From Coleophoma eucalyptorum (taxonomy: Eukaryota; Ascomycota; Leotiomycetes; Helotiales; Dermateaceae), in assembly GCA_026120035.1 (NCBI GenBank), contig JALRME010000036.1, positions 310,001-374,000 of the forward strand: DNA of 64,000 nt. Reading direction: 5' to 3'. The translations under genes were made by a program, and so were the position numbers. The notes below the pieces were generated by a model, which saw only the letters and a list, made by a program, of their open reading frames with translations, was not told the origin of the DNA and ran no database searches. Shown in pieces: positions 35,652-46,931 of the stretch. Each line of letters begins with the position of its first letter. Positions within the stretch are counted from its first letter, which is position 1.

Positions 35652-36535
35652 GTTGATAGAATAAAGTCTTTCGGCTGGGGTAGACTATTACAGTTATTGT
35701 GGGAAACAGTCGAACAGTTTATTGCTGCGTGTAGTTCGTGAGGGATGAGAAGCTTGATAATTATGATATTTTTAAAGAGGTCCCTTGAAGTGATGACACT
35801 TATACTTTTCTATCTACATGTCGGTGTAGGTCTCACGCCCGTAACTTTGCTGCCTGTAGCAACGCAGAACCGGCCAAATACAGAAAATTGTACCGTACCA
35901 GGAGAAATATGACATGAAGACTCTCGCATTCGCATCTATGCCATGCAGGTGTCATGGTCTAAGCCATACCGAGAAAAGAAGACTAAAAGAGCGGGAAGCC
36001 TAACCGCTTTTTTGAAACACAGACGAGATAAGGAGAGAGAGAGAGAAGTCACGGGGGTCTGAAGGTACGTGATGACGTTTGGGTGGTTCTAAGTGTAAGA
36101 GCTAAAGGTCGGTACAGCTAGCTGTGTTAGTTCGCTTTCGCTTTCAGCTTACCTACTCCAATGAGAACGGACAAACTTACGGCCGTATCATCTCGCAGTC
36201 GTGTTTGCAGTTTGGCACCAGCTGCACTGGGAATAGCTTCCATCCAGTAAGGTATAATGGCAAAGCCCACCTCATGTCACTTTACGGCCGTTGGACAGTT
36301 GAAAGCCATAGCTCTTTCCTTCAGTCGGGCCAATTCACCAAAATCATGGCATCGCTTACGCTACAGGCACGTTCTTGAGCGAGTAAGCAGAGTAAGCAGA
36401 GTAAAGTATGAGGCTACAATACAGAGCAGAGCAATTGTACTTGCAATGCATGGAACACGATCCAACTATTTTACGAATCAGATTACCCAGACGTATTCTC
36501 TGTCCCATGACTGAGTGTTATTTCATTCAACAGCG
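35652..36535. other. intergenic, 0.9 kb
   Basis: RTA1 promoter at the left. Contains GA tract AGAGAGAGAGAG near 36030 and a nine-base tandem repeat AGTAAGCAG (about 36381-36407). No gene-like frame. Confidence 0.55.
36381..36407. repeat. AGTAAGCAG tandem repeat
   Basis: Two full and one partial nine-base unit (AGTAAGCAG), the third ending AGTAAAG. Intergenic. Confidence 0.6.
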
Positions 36536-36537
36536 TA

Positions 36538-36578
36538 ACGTCTGTCTCTGCGTAGCGAGACGCACCCTGTAACGAGAC
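36538..36578 (+). repeat. left terminal inverted repeat
   Basis: Begins ACGTCTGTCTCTGCG after TA and contains CGAGACGCACCCTG. The right arm's reverse complement matches over the whole length with six differences, three of which are C/T transitions, which may reflect repeat-induced point mutation. Confidence 0.7.
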
Positions 36579-37196
36579 AAATTGTAGGTACTTCGAATTC
36601 AAGCGACTCTAAATCTGTGAATATATAAAAATTGTAATATAATTTTGTTTTAGTTACGTTGTATGCCTCTCCCGAATACTCCTAACTTATTAATTCCGAA
36701 ATTGTTAATCGTGTCGTCGCCGCCTATATGAATTATCAAGAACCTTTCATTATAGTATGATGAGACCCCTTAATCCACGACACCACCATTAAGCTCTTGT
36801 CGCTTCTTAAATTTAAGAAAACAGTTAGATATGGATCTCTGAATTTTATCACAATACTAGAAGTTATTCTTAGTATTGTGGCGGCTAGAGCTCGCTATAT
36901 CATACGCTATCGCCACATAGGGCTGATACCTCCTCTAATTAAGCGATCAAGGACCGTGGTCAGTGGTGGTGGTGTGGTTATAGTAACCTTTGTAAAATAA
37001 TTAGTGGCTGCTGAGACGTTTGTGGTTGCGCGTACGTTGCCGGAAAATTCCTGTTTCCCGACACCCTCCGATTAAGTTAGAGCGAAAAGTAGCCTGTAGC
37101 CAGATTACGAAAGGGAGGTGAATATCTAAAAACTAATGATTCTTAAGTCGGATGGGTTTGAGCTGACAGGTTATACACATATGCTGCACTACAAAC

Positions 37197-38321
37197 TCAT
37201 GCCTCTATGTTTACTTCCCCAAGCATTAAAAGCCTTGCGGTACTATACAGCACTGCGCTCTCAACTTCCTTTCCATTCAACTCAACCCCTACTTTGATTG
37301 TTCCGCTCGGATGCTGAATAGTAACATCTTTCTTAGCATCAACGCCATTCGCTAGTATAAAAGGGATCGTTCCCTCTATCTTACATGCCGCTCCCAGATT
37401 CAATGCTAATGTCAGCGGAATTGCCTTATGCGTTTGCCCCATAGAGAGAACTAGACATTGTATATGTATACCCTTTGAAGCTGCCTCTGCTGTTGGCGGT
37501 AAAACGATGACAATCTTAGGCACGCTAGCGATGTCCGGATCCAACCCCATTTTCTCTGCACCCTCCCTACGGAGCTTCTCTAATAATGCCATTTTATGGT
37601 GTAGCTTGTCGAGATCTAGTGGGGTCGTACTGGAGTCTAGTCCAAGCGCGCGGCCATCGACGTGAACTCCTGGATTGGCAAGGTCGATTAAAGTAGCTTG
37701 TATTTTTGATCCCTGTTCGTCTCTTGTGTCCAGAACTGTAGTGCCACTGCCTGTGGGAAGCGTATCATCTGTTTGGGTTCCTCCTGGAGAGATGAAAGAT
37801 AGGCAGATTCTGGAAGCGGCACCTGCAACGCCCGCCATTTCATATGCCCCTCCTGGATGGAATTTCAAGGGATCTCCCGAGACTAAAAATGTGGAGTGAA
37901 TTACCTTTTGTGTATTGGTGTTGAATATACGAACAGTACAGGACGTAGGACCTGGACTCGAAGCAGGTTCGATTATTGGTTTCTTTAACAAGCCATTATC
38001 AATCGAAAATGGGCCGATCGCAGCAGTCATGTTGCCGCAGTTGCTCGCCAAGTCGAGTTGGCCATCTTTGATGACTACTTGGACAAATTCGAAGTCAACA
38101 TCAGCATCCTGTCTTAAAGATGGGGATACGATGCATATTTTGGAGAGCGACGATACCCCCCCACCCATGCCGTTCAGTTGTCTGCCGTATGGGTCAGGTG
38201 AGCCCATAGCGGCTGCAAAAATTGGCTGCCATGCTGTGCGATCTTTGGGAAGGTCAGCTTTATGGAAGATAAGGGCGTTGCATACACCTCCTCTCCAGAA
38301 AGCAGCACGAAGGGCTGGCAT
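37197..38321 (-). CDS. PrpF-family isomerase/tautomerase
   Basis: Single exon of 374 residues starting at the ATG at 38321 (MPALRAAFWRGG); the frame is open a little further upstream but without ATG. It belongs to the PrpF family (aconitate isomerase/4-oxalomesaconate tautomerase/methylaconitate isomerase), with fold of diaminopimelate-epimerase type. Visible features are the WRGG(V) loop, FAAAMGSPD, NGMGGGVSSLSK, the catalytic-region SNCGNMTAAIGPFSI and TDDTLPTGSGTTVLDT. The enzyme isomerises double bonds of small tricarboxylic acids. The lack of introns contrasts with most neighbours. It lies between the two inverted repeats at 36538 and 39082. Confidence 0.85.
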   Translation of the reverse strand: MPALRAAFWRGGVCNALIFHKADLPKDRTAWQPIFAAAMGSPDPYGRQLNGMGGGVSSLSKICIVSPSLRQDADVDFEFVQVVIKDGQLDLASNCGNMTAAIGPFSIDNGLLKKPIIEPASSPGPTSCTVRIFNTNTQKVIHSTFLVSGDPLKFHPGGAYEMAGVAGAASRICLSFISPGGTQTDDTLPTGSGTTVLDTRDEQGSKIQATLIDLANPGVHVDGRALGLDSSTTPLDLDKLHHKMALLEKLRREGAEKMGLDPDIASVPKIVIVLPPTAEAASKGIHIQCLVLSMGQTHKAIPLTLALNLGAACKIEGTIPFILANGVDAKKDVTIQHPSGTIKVGVELNGKEVESAVLYSTARLLMLGEVNIEA

Positions 38322-39041
38322 TCTAGAATAGAGGTAATAATACAAAGGATAACAATGAGATGCGATGAAAATAAATGCAGTTTGTTAGGAGATGTAGTTC
38401 TTGTACCGTAGACCTAGTAAGCATTTCTATTCATAGGCTGATGTTCTGTTATGACTCATCCCTCTTTCGGAAAGGTCGGATAAGAGCCTCCTGGCAGGGA
38501 GCTCTCTGCAAAGGGTTTACTAGCACAGTCGCTCATAAAGCATTACCTTCGTACTTTACACAGAGATAGGGATAGGGATTGGAATGATTGATTGGCATCT
38601 CCGTGCAGAACCGTACATAGCTGCTTTTGGACGCTATGATCTAAGCACGCCAGGAGGTACGCCTAGTAATTTTCATCTCGGCTGACGTACATTACTAAGC
38701 AGTGAAATATACCGGCCCTCTTATCGCACCGGCGTAACTCCCGGACCACATCCATTTCCTCTCTGAGTATCTTTAAATTTGGAGTCATGTTGTTTCGTGA
38801 TAGGACCTTCCCTCAAATGCTCCGAAATTTGAAAATATTTTGATAGTCGCGATTAACCAGGAGGGACAGCGGAAGCGGCGATTGGTAACATGATCAAACC
38901 GATCGACAGTATGATCAACTGCACTATTTTTCTTGTTGTTAAGTGGTGCCTTTAAGGAGAAATAGTTAAAGAAAGTAGTATATCAATTACAACTTTATAG
39001 ATATAGTAAGAAAAAAATTGTAATTCTAAAACTATAGATCC

Positions 39042-39082
39042 GTCTCGTGACAGGGTGCGTCTCGGGACACAGGGACGGACGT
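39042..39082 (-). repeat. right terminal inverted repeat
   Basis: Reads GTCTCGTGACAGGGTGCG and ends GGACGGACGT before TA. It is the inverted partner of the left arm, at a distance of 2.46 kb. Confidence 0.7.
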
Positions 39083-39156
39083 TAGATAGGATGCAAGTAG
39101 CTGTGGTAGATTGACCCTTTAGTGGCCATATAATTCTTCACAAGGCGGGAGAAAAC

Positions 39157-40194
39157 TTAGAGAACTGCAACAGCAGAAGCGTAGCTCACAGAAGAATCCG
39201 AGATCTCTTCTACCTCACTGCTCCGCTCGTAACGAATGAACTTAAATCTTCCCTTGTCCTCCGCACCAAGCTTTCCGTCTTTCTCCAAGACTTCCAGTGC
39301 AGCCATTACAACGCCAATCGGATGCCTACCACACACTGTATTGCCGGTTTCTTCGAGGTTGTCTAAAAATTCTTGATGCTTGCCCGTCTCAATTGCATCC
39401 ATAGCCATCTTGTCTAAGCGTCCGATGCTCTCACAAATCAGTGGATCTGTCGGGTCTTTGTCTCTTCGCTTCAGCTCATAGCCCGAAGCGTTGGCGGTAG
39501 GCGACGCCGGTAGATAATATGTATATTGGAATCGAAGTCCCCAGTGACAGAAGTCTGAACTGACAATAAATACTGACGTTGGGTCTGCGAGGTATGGCGC
39601 CAACAAAGCGCCATAATCTTTCTCAACAGAGCCTGAGGTATTTCCGACTAGGATCGGAATTAAAGGAGGATATTGGTCAGGAGAACTGAAAGTTTGAGAC
39701 ATAATCTTGTAGATATATGGGATGTGCATCTCCATACTGTGCTCTGTCTCGTCTGTCTTGGGTGACATGGTGTCAAACTTGCCACTCTCCTTCAATTCTG
39801 CAATAGTCTCTGTATCAAGAACTAGGTCACCAAGTGGCGTAGCCCATTTGGAATGCTTCGAAAGTGCACATCCAGCCAGGTATAGAGCGTGTGAAGGACC
39901 AAGGAGGAAGACGCGTTTGGCTTTAGAAAGATCGAGTGACTTATACGCCCAGGCTGCTGCTGGACCAGAGTAGGAGTAGCCTGCATGACTAGACCCACGT
40001 TAGAGAACAGCATAGACGCATATGCTACAACTGCTCACTCACGGCGCAATTATGACTCTTGCGCCAGAAATTGGCAGCTGCTGCCCTTCGATTTCCGAGG
40101 GTACTTCCGAAAGCCACTGGTCGAGCTCGCGAGTGAGGGTAGATCGAGAGGATGAATACCAAGAGCCGGCATGGCTTGCAACTCTGGTAGACAT
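39157..40194 (-). CDS. Memo-family protein (MEMO1-like)
   Basis: Two exons (40194-40043, 39988-39157) give 327 residues. The start MSTRVASHAGSWYSSS and the conserved IIAPHAGYSYSGP (formed across the intron, which ends TCTAG), VFLLGPSHALYL, EHSMEMHIPY and FIVSSDFCHWG are hallmark Memo motifs with the His/Asp/Cys residues of the metal pocket. Yeast Mho1 and human MEMO1 are relatives; roles reported are in actin/microtubule dynamics and redox. In the NGxTxCGRHP-like stretch GNTVCGRHPIGV the family end motif is intact. Full length; no signal peptide. Confidence 0.95.
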
Positions 40195-42854
40195 GTTGAC
40201 TTTAAGAGAACAAAGAGTTAGTATAGATAGTACTTGTGATAACTAGCAGGTCAAAGGTTGAAGTGGTCAGTGGAGAGGAGTTGTTGACGTCGTACGGCTT
40301 ATCTACCATGTTATCGAGAATGCAAGGCTGAAGCTCTCTGCAGCAAGGCTGCATTTTGCTAATGCCCCGCTTGCCATGTATCCTCATCTAGATCAAGGGG
40401 TAGTGGGATCAGTGACGCAAATGCAATATATATCAATAACAGCCTTTGTTGATTGATAAACTGAGAAAGGCTGCTAGGCACAAGATGCCCAAATTGAACA
40501 TAACTCATGTTCTAAGTAAGAAATCTCTAAGGTGGTTCTTATTCTGTCTATCGCGTATGTAGGCTCGTGGAGAAAGTAGAATTTCAAAGCCCATCTCAGC
40601 CATCATCAAGGCATTAGCTTGCGAATCGGGCTCTTCGACATGAGAGTCGATGGTGGTTTGGAAAGTAGCGGGTATAATAGATTCTGGAGAGCTGTAAACT
40701 TCATATATTGATCCCGACATGTACTTAGGCCCAAAGCAAAAGCTGTGCATAACACAAGGAAACCGAGAAAGGAGGGTGGGAAGAGCGCCAAATGTGTGGC
40801 TGTTTGAGCATACACCCTTACAGCTAACGACCAGAATTCTCTAGGTCATGCCTTGTATGATCGCTACGATCTGCTGATCTATCCCTCAATTACTGACGTC
40901 TTCAATGACGTGAATGGAGGCCATGCGAAGTATTAATTTCTCTCCTAACCACTTTGGTGGAAATATCTGCCTGCTAATCTGCTGACCCCGCGAAAGTGTG
41001 TAATTGGGTACTTACTTACTCCAAAGGTGATGGATTAAGAATACGAATACTTGTCCTCGGGTTACGAGCCTCAACCCAATAGGCTGCATCTTTTGAAGGG
41101 CTCATGGAGACGCAGAAATAATGAACCTGTCTTCTCGTCAATCCTTGCAATGCGAGGAGGTTTGAACCCGTTGAATCTTTGGGGCCTGTTCAAACTGCAG
41201 GATGATTGTCTGGAACTCTAATAATACATGATCTGGAATGACAGGTGCCAGCAGTATCGGCATCAAGCATGCGTGAGGATGGCAAACACAATGATCGTAT
41301 GGAAGGATTTTGTGGTCCTCACTACTGTAACTGCAGCTTGAAATTTTGCCAAAAAAGCTCTCTCTTCCATGTGGAAGCGCAGACTGGGAGGTGCGCTCGA
41401 GGATGCTTTACTCCCGCGTAGCAGACCCAGGTCTCTGAGTGGCAAGGTGTCTCAGATAAGCAGACAGTATCCAATAGTGTCAAGAGATCGGGTAGATCGA
41501 AGGCATAACAGAAGAGGAGGAGCAAGAGCCTCAACGCCAGACCCTAACGTGACGGTCTGAACCTCGAATGCCATGGCCTGTCCAAGGGCACAATGCAAGG
41601 TGGTCGTGTCTCCACGGGTTCAAAAGAGGCCGCTTGCTGACGCTATGGGCTGTGGCCGAGCTACTTTCCTGCTGGCTGTACTAGGTGGCCTCCTGTCTTA
41701 TCATCTCTGAAGCTTGACCTATGTCACTCTGCGAGACGAGACGAGCTTCGTGTCAAGGTCGGTTAATAGCTTCCGACGGGTATCACAAGTTCCCTTATGC
41801 ACAAAACCAAAGTGGCATTAGAGAAGAATTGTTTCGGTGGCTGAGCGCAGAGGCGTGAGGAGCAGCAGAGCCAGCAACCCACCCGTCTAGCCAACGCGGG
41901 ATGGCCCAGCAGTGTTTCTCGCCATCCGCACGGCGATGCGACACAGCTGACAAGATGTGCAGGTTTGAATATAGAACATTCCGCAGTGCTGCTCCCCTCG
42001 GGGTTGGAGCGAAGCACCCCTGTAGAATGATTAAGCTTGGCAGGTCAGCCAATTGACCAGCCTCGATCCAAAAATACCGGCAGTAGCAGGAGGAAGCTCA
42101 CCATGCAGTTCGATTGGCAGAGAGTTTGTTTATAGCGAGAGCGGTAGAGTTGGCCCTCCAATGAAGTTAAGGTTTGCCCCTCGATCGCCCACTGGATTGA
42201 GTGACAGACAGAAGAGGTCCTGCGTGCGTTAGAAGCGAAGAAGGTTCAGGGATGTGCTGCTGCAAGCGGCTGGGTGCTCTTGAGTGCCCATGAAGCTTGA
42301 ATGCTCCTGGTCTGGCGTTAGCTCTGACACAGAGACTCGTGCTGATCCTGCATCAAATAATGCTCATGCCCACTTGGCCAGCCAGAGCTCAATTGCTGTG
42401 GTAGTAGGCTCTCTTCTTCTCTTTCGTCCTCTTGAAACCATAACCAACAAAACAGCTTTCTCAAATTTCAAACCTGCAGCAACTTGATCTCGGGTCTGTC
42501 TCCCGTTTCTGTACCATAACAAACAGCTGCTCGCCTAGGCCTGCCTGCACAGCGTCTGCACGTTTAGGGGTCGGGCACGATGAGTGTAAGTGCTCCCGTT
42601 TCATCTTCCCATCGTCACGTTTCAACCAATTTCGAGACATCCTCGATTCTCTGGGGATCACTGTCCATTCTGTTCCTGCCTGTCTCTGTTCTGTCTTCAC
42701 TCCCTTGGCAGCACAGATTAGCTCGCAGCGATCCGTGATACACTCAAGTCTCTTCCATCGCCCTCATCGTCCTAGCTCTCCTTTAAGTTCAACTGCACGA
42801 CATCATTGCCAAACATAAGAAGTATCTCTGGAAGAACTTTGCTAATCAACAATC
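40195..42854. other. intergenic, 2.7 kb
   Basis: The longest minus-strand frames (40505-40815, 41763-42052) are about 80 codons and carry no motif. The right 500 nt is pyrimidine-rich and is likely the syntaxin promoter and 5' leader. No tRNA or mobile sequence recognised. Confidence 0.5.
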
Positions 42855-44420
42855 ATGTCGCAGCAATACGGGTCAGTTGCAATCTCTCTACACTCACGAC
42901 GCTGGTCTTCCCATCAAACCAATACTCGGCATATCGTGCAAAATACGCAGTACTGACAGAATATGAGCAGATACGGAGGGCAACCAAACCCCTATGCCCA
43001 GCAAGGGGGTGGAGGCGGACTACCATCCGGACCACGCGCGGGAGGACTTCCATCAGGCCCACGAGGCGGACGGGCAAATGCTGGACCACCAGGCGGAGGA
43101 TTCAGACAAGAATACAACGAACCGCAACCATCGCCATCATATGGAGGATATAATGATGCACCCTCAATGGGACGTGATGATTATGGAGGTTGGTGGCCCT
43201 GCAAAGTGGTGTACGACTTGGATTAACGGGATACAGGACAAAACGTCGAGATGGCACCATTGGCACAGAACGGACAACGATTTGCAGGAGGCGGAGGAGG
43301 AGGAGACCCAAATGCCATTCTCAATGAGTGTCGCGAGATTGATAGGGGTGTAGACAGCATTGAACAGAATCTCGACAGGCTAAAGATGCTTCAACAACAA
43401 TCTCTCAACGACGCAGATTCCTCTTCAAATTCTGCGGCAAACAGACAGCTCGATGCCATTTCCTCAGAAACGATGACAATGTACCGAAACTTTGCTGGTC
43501 GCATCAAGGCCATCAAATCTCAACCAGAATCAGGAACTCCCAAGAATGCACCTCAAGTCGGAAAGGTTGACAGAAAATTGAAGGCAGCCATTAACAAGTA
43601 CCAGAATGTTGAATCTGACTTCCGACGGAAGATGCAAGACCAAATGGCACGTCAATACCGAATTGTGCGCCCAGATGCCTCAGAGGAAGAGGTCAGAGAG
43701 GCTGTCGAGGACACCAGTAACCAACAGGTTTTTTCACAGGCTTTGTTGCAGAGTGGCAGACAAGGACAGAGCAGAGCAGCATTGGCTGCCGTTGAGGATC
43801 GTCACAGGGCTATCCAAAAGATCGAGCAACAGATGATTGAGCTCGCCGAGCTGTTCCAAGACATGGATGTTTTGGTTACGCAACAGGAAGCTGCCGTCGA
43901 GAATATTGAGATGAAGGGAGAGGAAGTTGTCGAGAACATGGACAAAGGAACACAGGAAATTGCTGTTGCCATCGAGAGTGCAAAATCACGAAATCGCAAG
44001 AAGTGGTGGTGCTTGGGTATCTCTGGTATGTGCCATACTGTCTCATTTTTAGACATCGAGCTAACAAAAATAGTTGCTATTGTCGCCGTCATTGTCATTG
44101 TTATTCTCATCTACAAGTTTGTCATCCAAGGAGGATCTACAACCACGACATCATCTACTAACGGAAAGCGAGCTCTCGGAGCTCAGTTCCACGAGCATCG
44201 CGTTATTAACCCACACCCCGCCACCGAGAAGCGTAGTGTTGTACCTGGCCTTGAATGGAGTGGTGATAAACTCGTCGTCCCAGGTGCTGAGTTCAAGGGT
44301 GGCAAGAGCAGAATCTTGTCGCCTGGTCGGGAATTCCAAAGCAAGAAGGCCCTTGCTGCTGGATTGAGATTCAGGGGCGGTGCTGTACGAGCAGGAGTAG
44401 ACTTCCAAGGCGAAAACTAG
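42855..44420 (+). CDS. Sso-type plasma-membrane syntaxin with long C-terminal tail
   Basis: t-SNARE for exocytosis. Exons 42855-42871, 42971-43188, 43237-44025 and 44074-44420 give 456 residues. The N-terminus is Gly/Pro-rich with a duplicated GGLPSGPR. Then come the Habc region (ECREIDRGVDSIEQNLDRLK) and the syntaxin SNARE motif, with the layer-0 Gln expected near QQEAAVENIE. A membrane span of about 20 residues begins around 336 (LGISVAIVAVIVIVILIYK). Normal syntaxins stop there. Here about 97 residues follow, with six G-x-(E/Q/R/D)-(F/W) repeats and dibasic sites KR at 373-374, KR at 394-395 and KK at 432-433. Exon 2 can begin at 42971 or, by a tandem acceptor GAG/CAG, at 42968 (one Arg more). 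Confidence 0.9.
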
Positions 44421-45453
44421 AAGCGAAGAAGCACGAGTATCGGAGTGGGAAATCTGTATATTGCCGGCGTTATTTCTTGAACTTTCCTATTCTCGGGCCA
44501 GGATCTGTTTTGCTGTTCCCAAGAAATGGGATGGATAAGGGATACACACAAACCCACATGACTGGGTACTTGTTGCTTTTACTATTGTTTGCATAGGAGG
44601 CGTTACTTTCCTTTTGTACCTGTTGTTTGGTCTTTTTGTTTTTGTCTATTATCATACAAACACCATCCAACCTGTCGTCGTTGAACCCCCGAGGATTGTC
44701 TGGCTACATTTCCTTTTCTACTATCCTCTTCTTCATTATCTCCTTAAAAAAGATACCGCCACTACCATTTCAAAATACTACGGATTTTTTTCTAAACCTG
44801 CTGTGCCATGTGCAAATTATGGGCTCCTCTACTTTCCGATCCTCTAAAACATTTGTTCACGGGCGTAACAGATGAAGTGACAGGTCTCCTAAGAGGATTC
44901 CTTAGCGCTAAGATTTCCTTTCTGTTTCACCTATGTCTATCTATGCTTGCCATTGGCTCTAAAGTGTTCTGGTCCATACCTTATTAGTCCTTTAGCTTGA
45001 CCATGTGTTCAGTGCCTCACGGGAAGACAAGATATGCGAGGCATATGCAGAGCAGAAGCATTCGGAGGTGGATCTTTGACATGATACGGAAAGAGAGCGT
45101 GTATTGAAGGGCTCTCCGAATCCTCATCTAGCTATCATTCTGAAGCATAAATATTTTACAATGCCAAGGATTCTGGCGTATCCTATATGCTGAATCTACT
45201 AACTAGCACCTCTTGCTTCTGCTTCTGATGCTTCTGTTTCTAGCCAGATGGTTTGGGCCTGGCCACTAAAGAGAAAATAGAGGAACGCCTGCACCCATCC
45301 CCTCCCTCTTGTCTGTTTATCCATGCTACTAAATGCTTGATCTGACTCCAGGGACTACCAGTATTTCGGACCTGTCAACGCCGTGCCCAAAGTGAAAGAG
45401 GTAGAAAACGCCTGAAAGATCCCGTACGCCAGATATTTCAATCCATGAATCCC
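44421..45453. other. convergent intergenic, 1.0 kb
   Basis: Holds the 3' ends of the syntaxin gene (+) and of the acidic hypothetical gene (-). Frames at 44614-44875 are hydrophobic but short and in T-rich sequence, so I do not count them. Nothing else. Confidence 0.5.
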
Positions 45454-46464
45454 TCAGGCCTCCTCTTTCTCCTTTCCCTTACCTTTGTCGTCTACAGCCG
45501 TATCTTCTTGGTCTTCGTCTTCCGTCCTTTCCATCACAGCCTTGATTGCTTCCCCACTCGCACTAGGACCCCGGTCCATCTCAATCCCACCACTGTCAAC
45601 AATCTTGCGCAGCACACGCATCTTGCGCTCAAAGCCTTCTAGAAGTCCTTGCATCTCATCTTCGCCAACGAGGGTACTGCTCTCACCCCGCCCAACAACG
45701 TCCTCCGCAGTCGGCACGGCCAAGCCTTCAATCCTCAACATCATCCCTTTCGCACCCTGCTCCTCATCCTCCTCGTCCTCAGCCTCTCCCTCCCACGTCG
45801 GCGCATTGGCAATCTCACTGCTCAGAATCTGCCACTTTTCACTCAGGCTGACAGCTTTCCTGATGCCATCGCCCGTTTCGTTGACATCGACAATCACAAC
45901 CCGCTCTTCCCGTTCTTGCTTATCCTTCCCTTTCCCAGCTGCTCGTCCTTTGTACGTCGACCCCGAACTCTCCATGTCGTCATCCCCCTCATCATCATCA
46001 TCCTCCCCTGCTGCTTCCCGCTGCTGGAGCGATCGTACGCATGCTGCAGCCAGTACCTCGCTCTCATCATCATCACTGAAGATATAGTGGATCCGCGACG
46101 GATGGAAAGTATTCTGCGTCGTGGAGTCATGAACGAGGGTAAAGAATGGTGCGAAAGAAGGACGCGGGGCAGCTTCCTTGCCCACCGTTCTCGAGAAGAC
46201 GGCGGATTCGTTGGTATTTATTGTTGGGAGATGCGCCGTAGAAGAGGGTTGCGAGGGATTGATAGGATTCGGTGCCAGCGATGTTGGAGGGAGGGACATG
46301 GTGCTCGCGCGCGTTGTTGAGTTGATGAGGATTGCTGGTTGCTGCGCTTCTAAGTCTTCTGGGGTGTGCGATGTGGTGGGTTGTGGATCGGAAGACGTAG
46401 ACGCAGCGGCCTGCGGGTCTTTGCCCGGTATGGGTGAAGTTGGTATTGATACGGGATTTGACAT
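45454..46464 (-). CDS. acidic hypothetical protein
   Basis: Single exon of 336 residues; I recognise no named domain. The N-terminal 100 residues are Ser/Thr/Pro-rich and disordered. The central block (FAPFFTLVHDSTTQNTFHP, HYIFSDDDESEVLAAACVRSL) looks folded and conserved. It is followed by an acid run EDDDDEGDDDM, a basic linker and a helix (VVIVDVNETGDGIRKAVSLSEKWQIL). The C-terminal half has a coiled region (LLEGFERKMRVLRKIVD) and a charged tail ending GKGKEKEEA. The ATG at 46464 fits; a TTG-started upstream extension is not needed. It may bind RNA or protein partners; function unknown. Confidence 0.8.
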   Translation of the reverse strand: MSNPVSIPTSPIPGKDPQAAASTSSDPQPTTSHTPEDLEAQQPAILINSTTRASTMSLPPTSLAPNPINPSQPSSTAHLPTINTNESAVFSRTVGKEAAPRPSFAPFFTLVHDSTTQNTFHPSRIHYIFSDDDESEVLAAACVRSLQQREAAGEDDDDEGDDDMESSGSTYKGRAAGKGKDKQEREERVVIVDVNETGDGIRKAVSLSEKWQILSSEIANAPTWEGEAEDEEDEEQGAKGMMLRIEGLAVPTAEDVVGRGESSTLVGEDEMQGLLEGFERKMRVLRKIVDSGGIEMDRGPSASGEAIKAVMERTEDEDQEDTAVDDKGKGKEKEEA

Positions 46465-46931
46465 TATGATTACGTCTGCTTGGCTCACGTATGTTAAAGG
46501 TTGCCTAATATTCTTGTGCAACGTGAGCCCCAGGCTGATGCTGTCATTGCTGCGAGGCTGTTAGGTTTCCGTCGTGTAACCTTCGCTTTGTTCTACAGCA
46601 TTGATCGAGAGGTGCTTCGATAAGCCTTATCGGTGATACCCTAAGGATTTGAGCTATTCCTGTTTGGGAAATCACCTTCAAGTCTACCCGCCGTGATCAC
46701 TTCTAACAATGGTTGGAGCATCTATCTGAGAGCAGGTAGGTAGATCATGGTTTCATCTTCAGTCTCTAAACTAGGTTCATGATTGCTACAAGAGTCTACC
46801 CCACACGTTTTAACCCTAGATTTATCGGCATATCACCGACTTCGCTGACGTCCCATTTCCAAACTCCATATGCAGCAGACAGAGAAAGCATCATTGAAAG
46901 CATGTATTAGTTCTAAAAGTAGCCGACCCGC
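46465..46931. other. intergenic, 0.47 kb
   Basis: Promoter of the acidic hypothetical gene and 3' flank of the aspartic protease gene. No feature seen. Confidence 0.5.

Larger units (their letters stand above)
36536..39084. mobile_element. putative TIR element enclosing a PrpF gene
   Basis: Two 41-nt inverted repeats (36538-36578 and 39042-39082) agree at 35 of 41 positions. Each is bordered on its outer side by TA (36536-36537 and 39083-39084), as expected of the target-site duplication of Tc1/mariner and pogo-type elements. The sequence just inside them is AT-rich and looks decayed. No transposase frame is visible; the only gene inside is the PrpF-like one on the minus strand. It could be a non-autonomous or gene-carrying element, or chance arrangement of two related solo ends. 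Confidence 0.6.

Noticed and set aside
38321..38345. upstream extension of the PrpF frame
   Set aside because: The frame is open but starts at TTG; the ATG at 38321 precedes the conserved WRGG loop at the usual distance.
45485..46320. plus-strand frames of 200-223 codons
   Set aside because: They are shadows of the acidic protein gene on the minus strand, whose codons (Glu/Asp) force open Ser/Leu-rich frames opposite.
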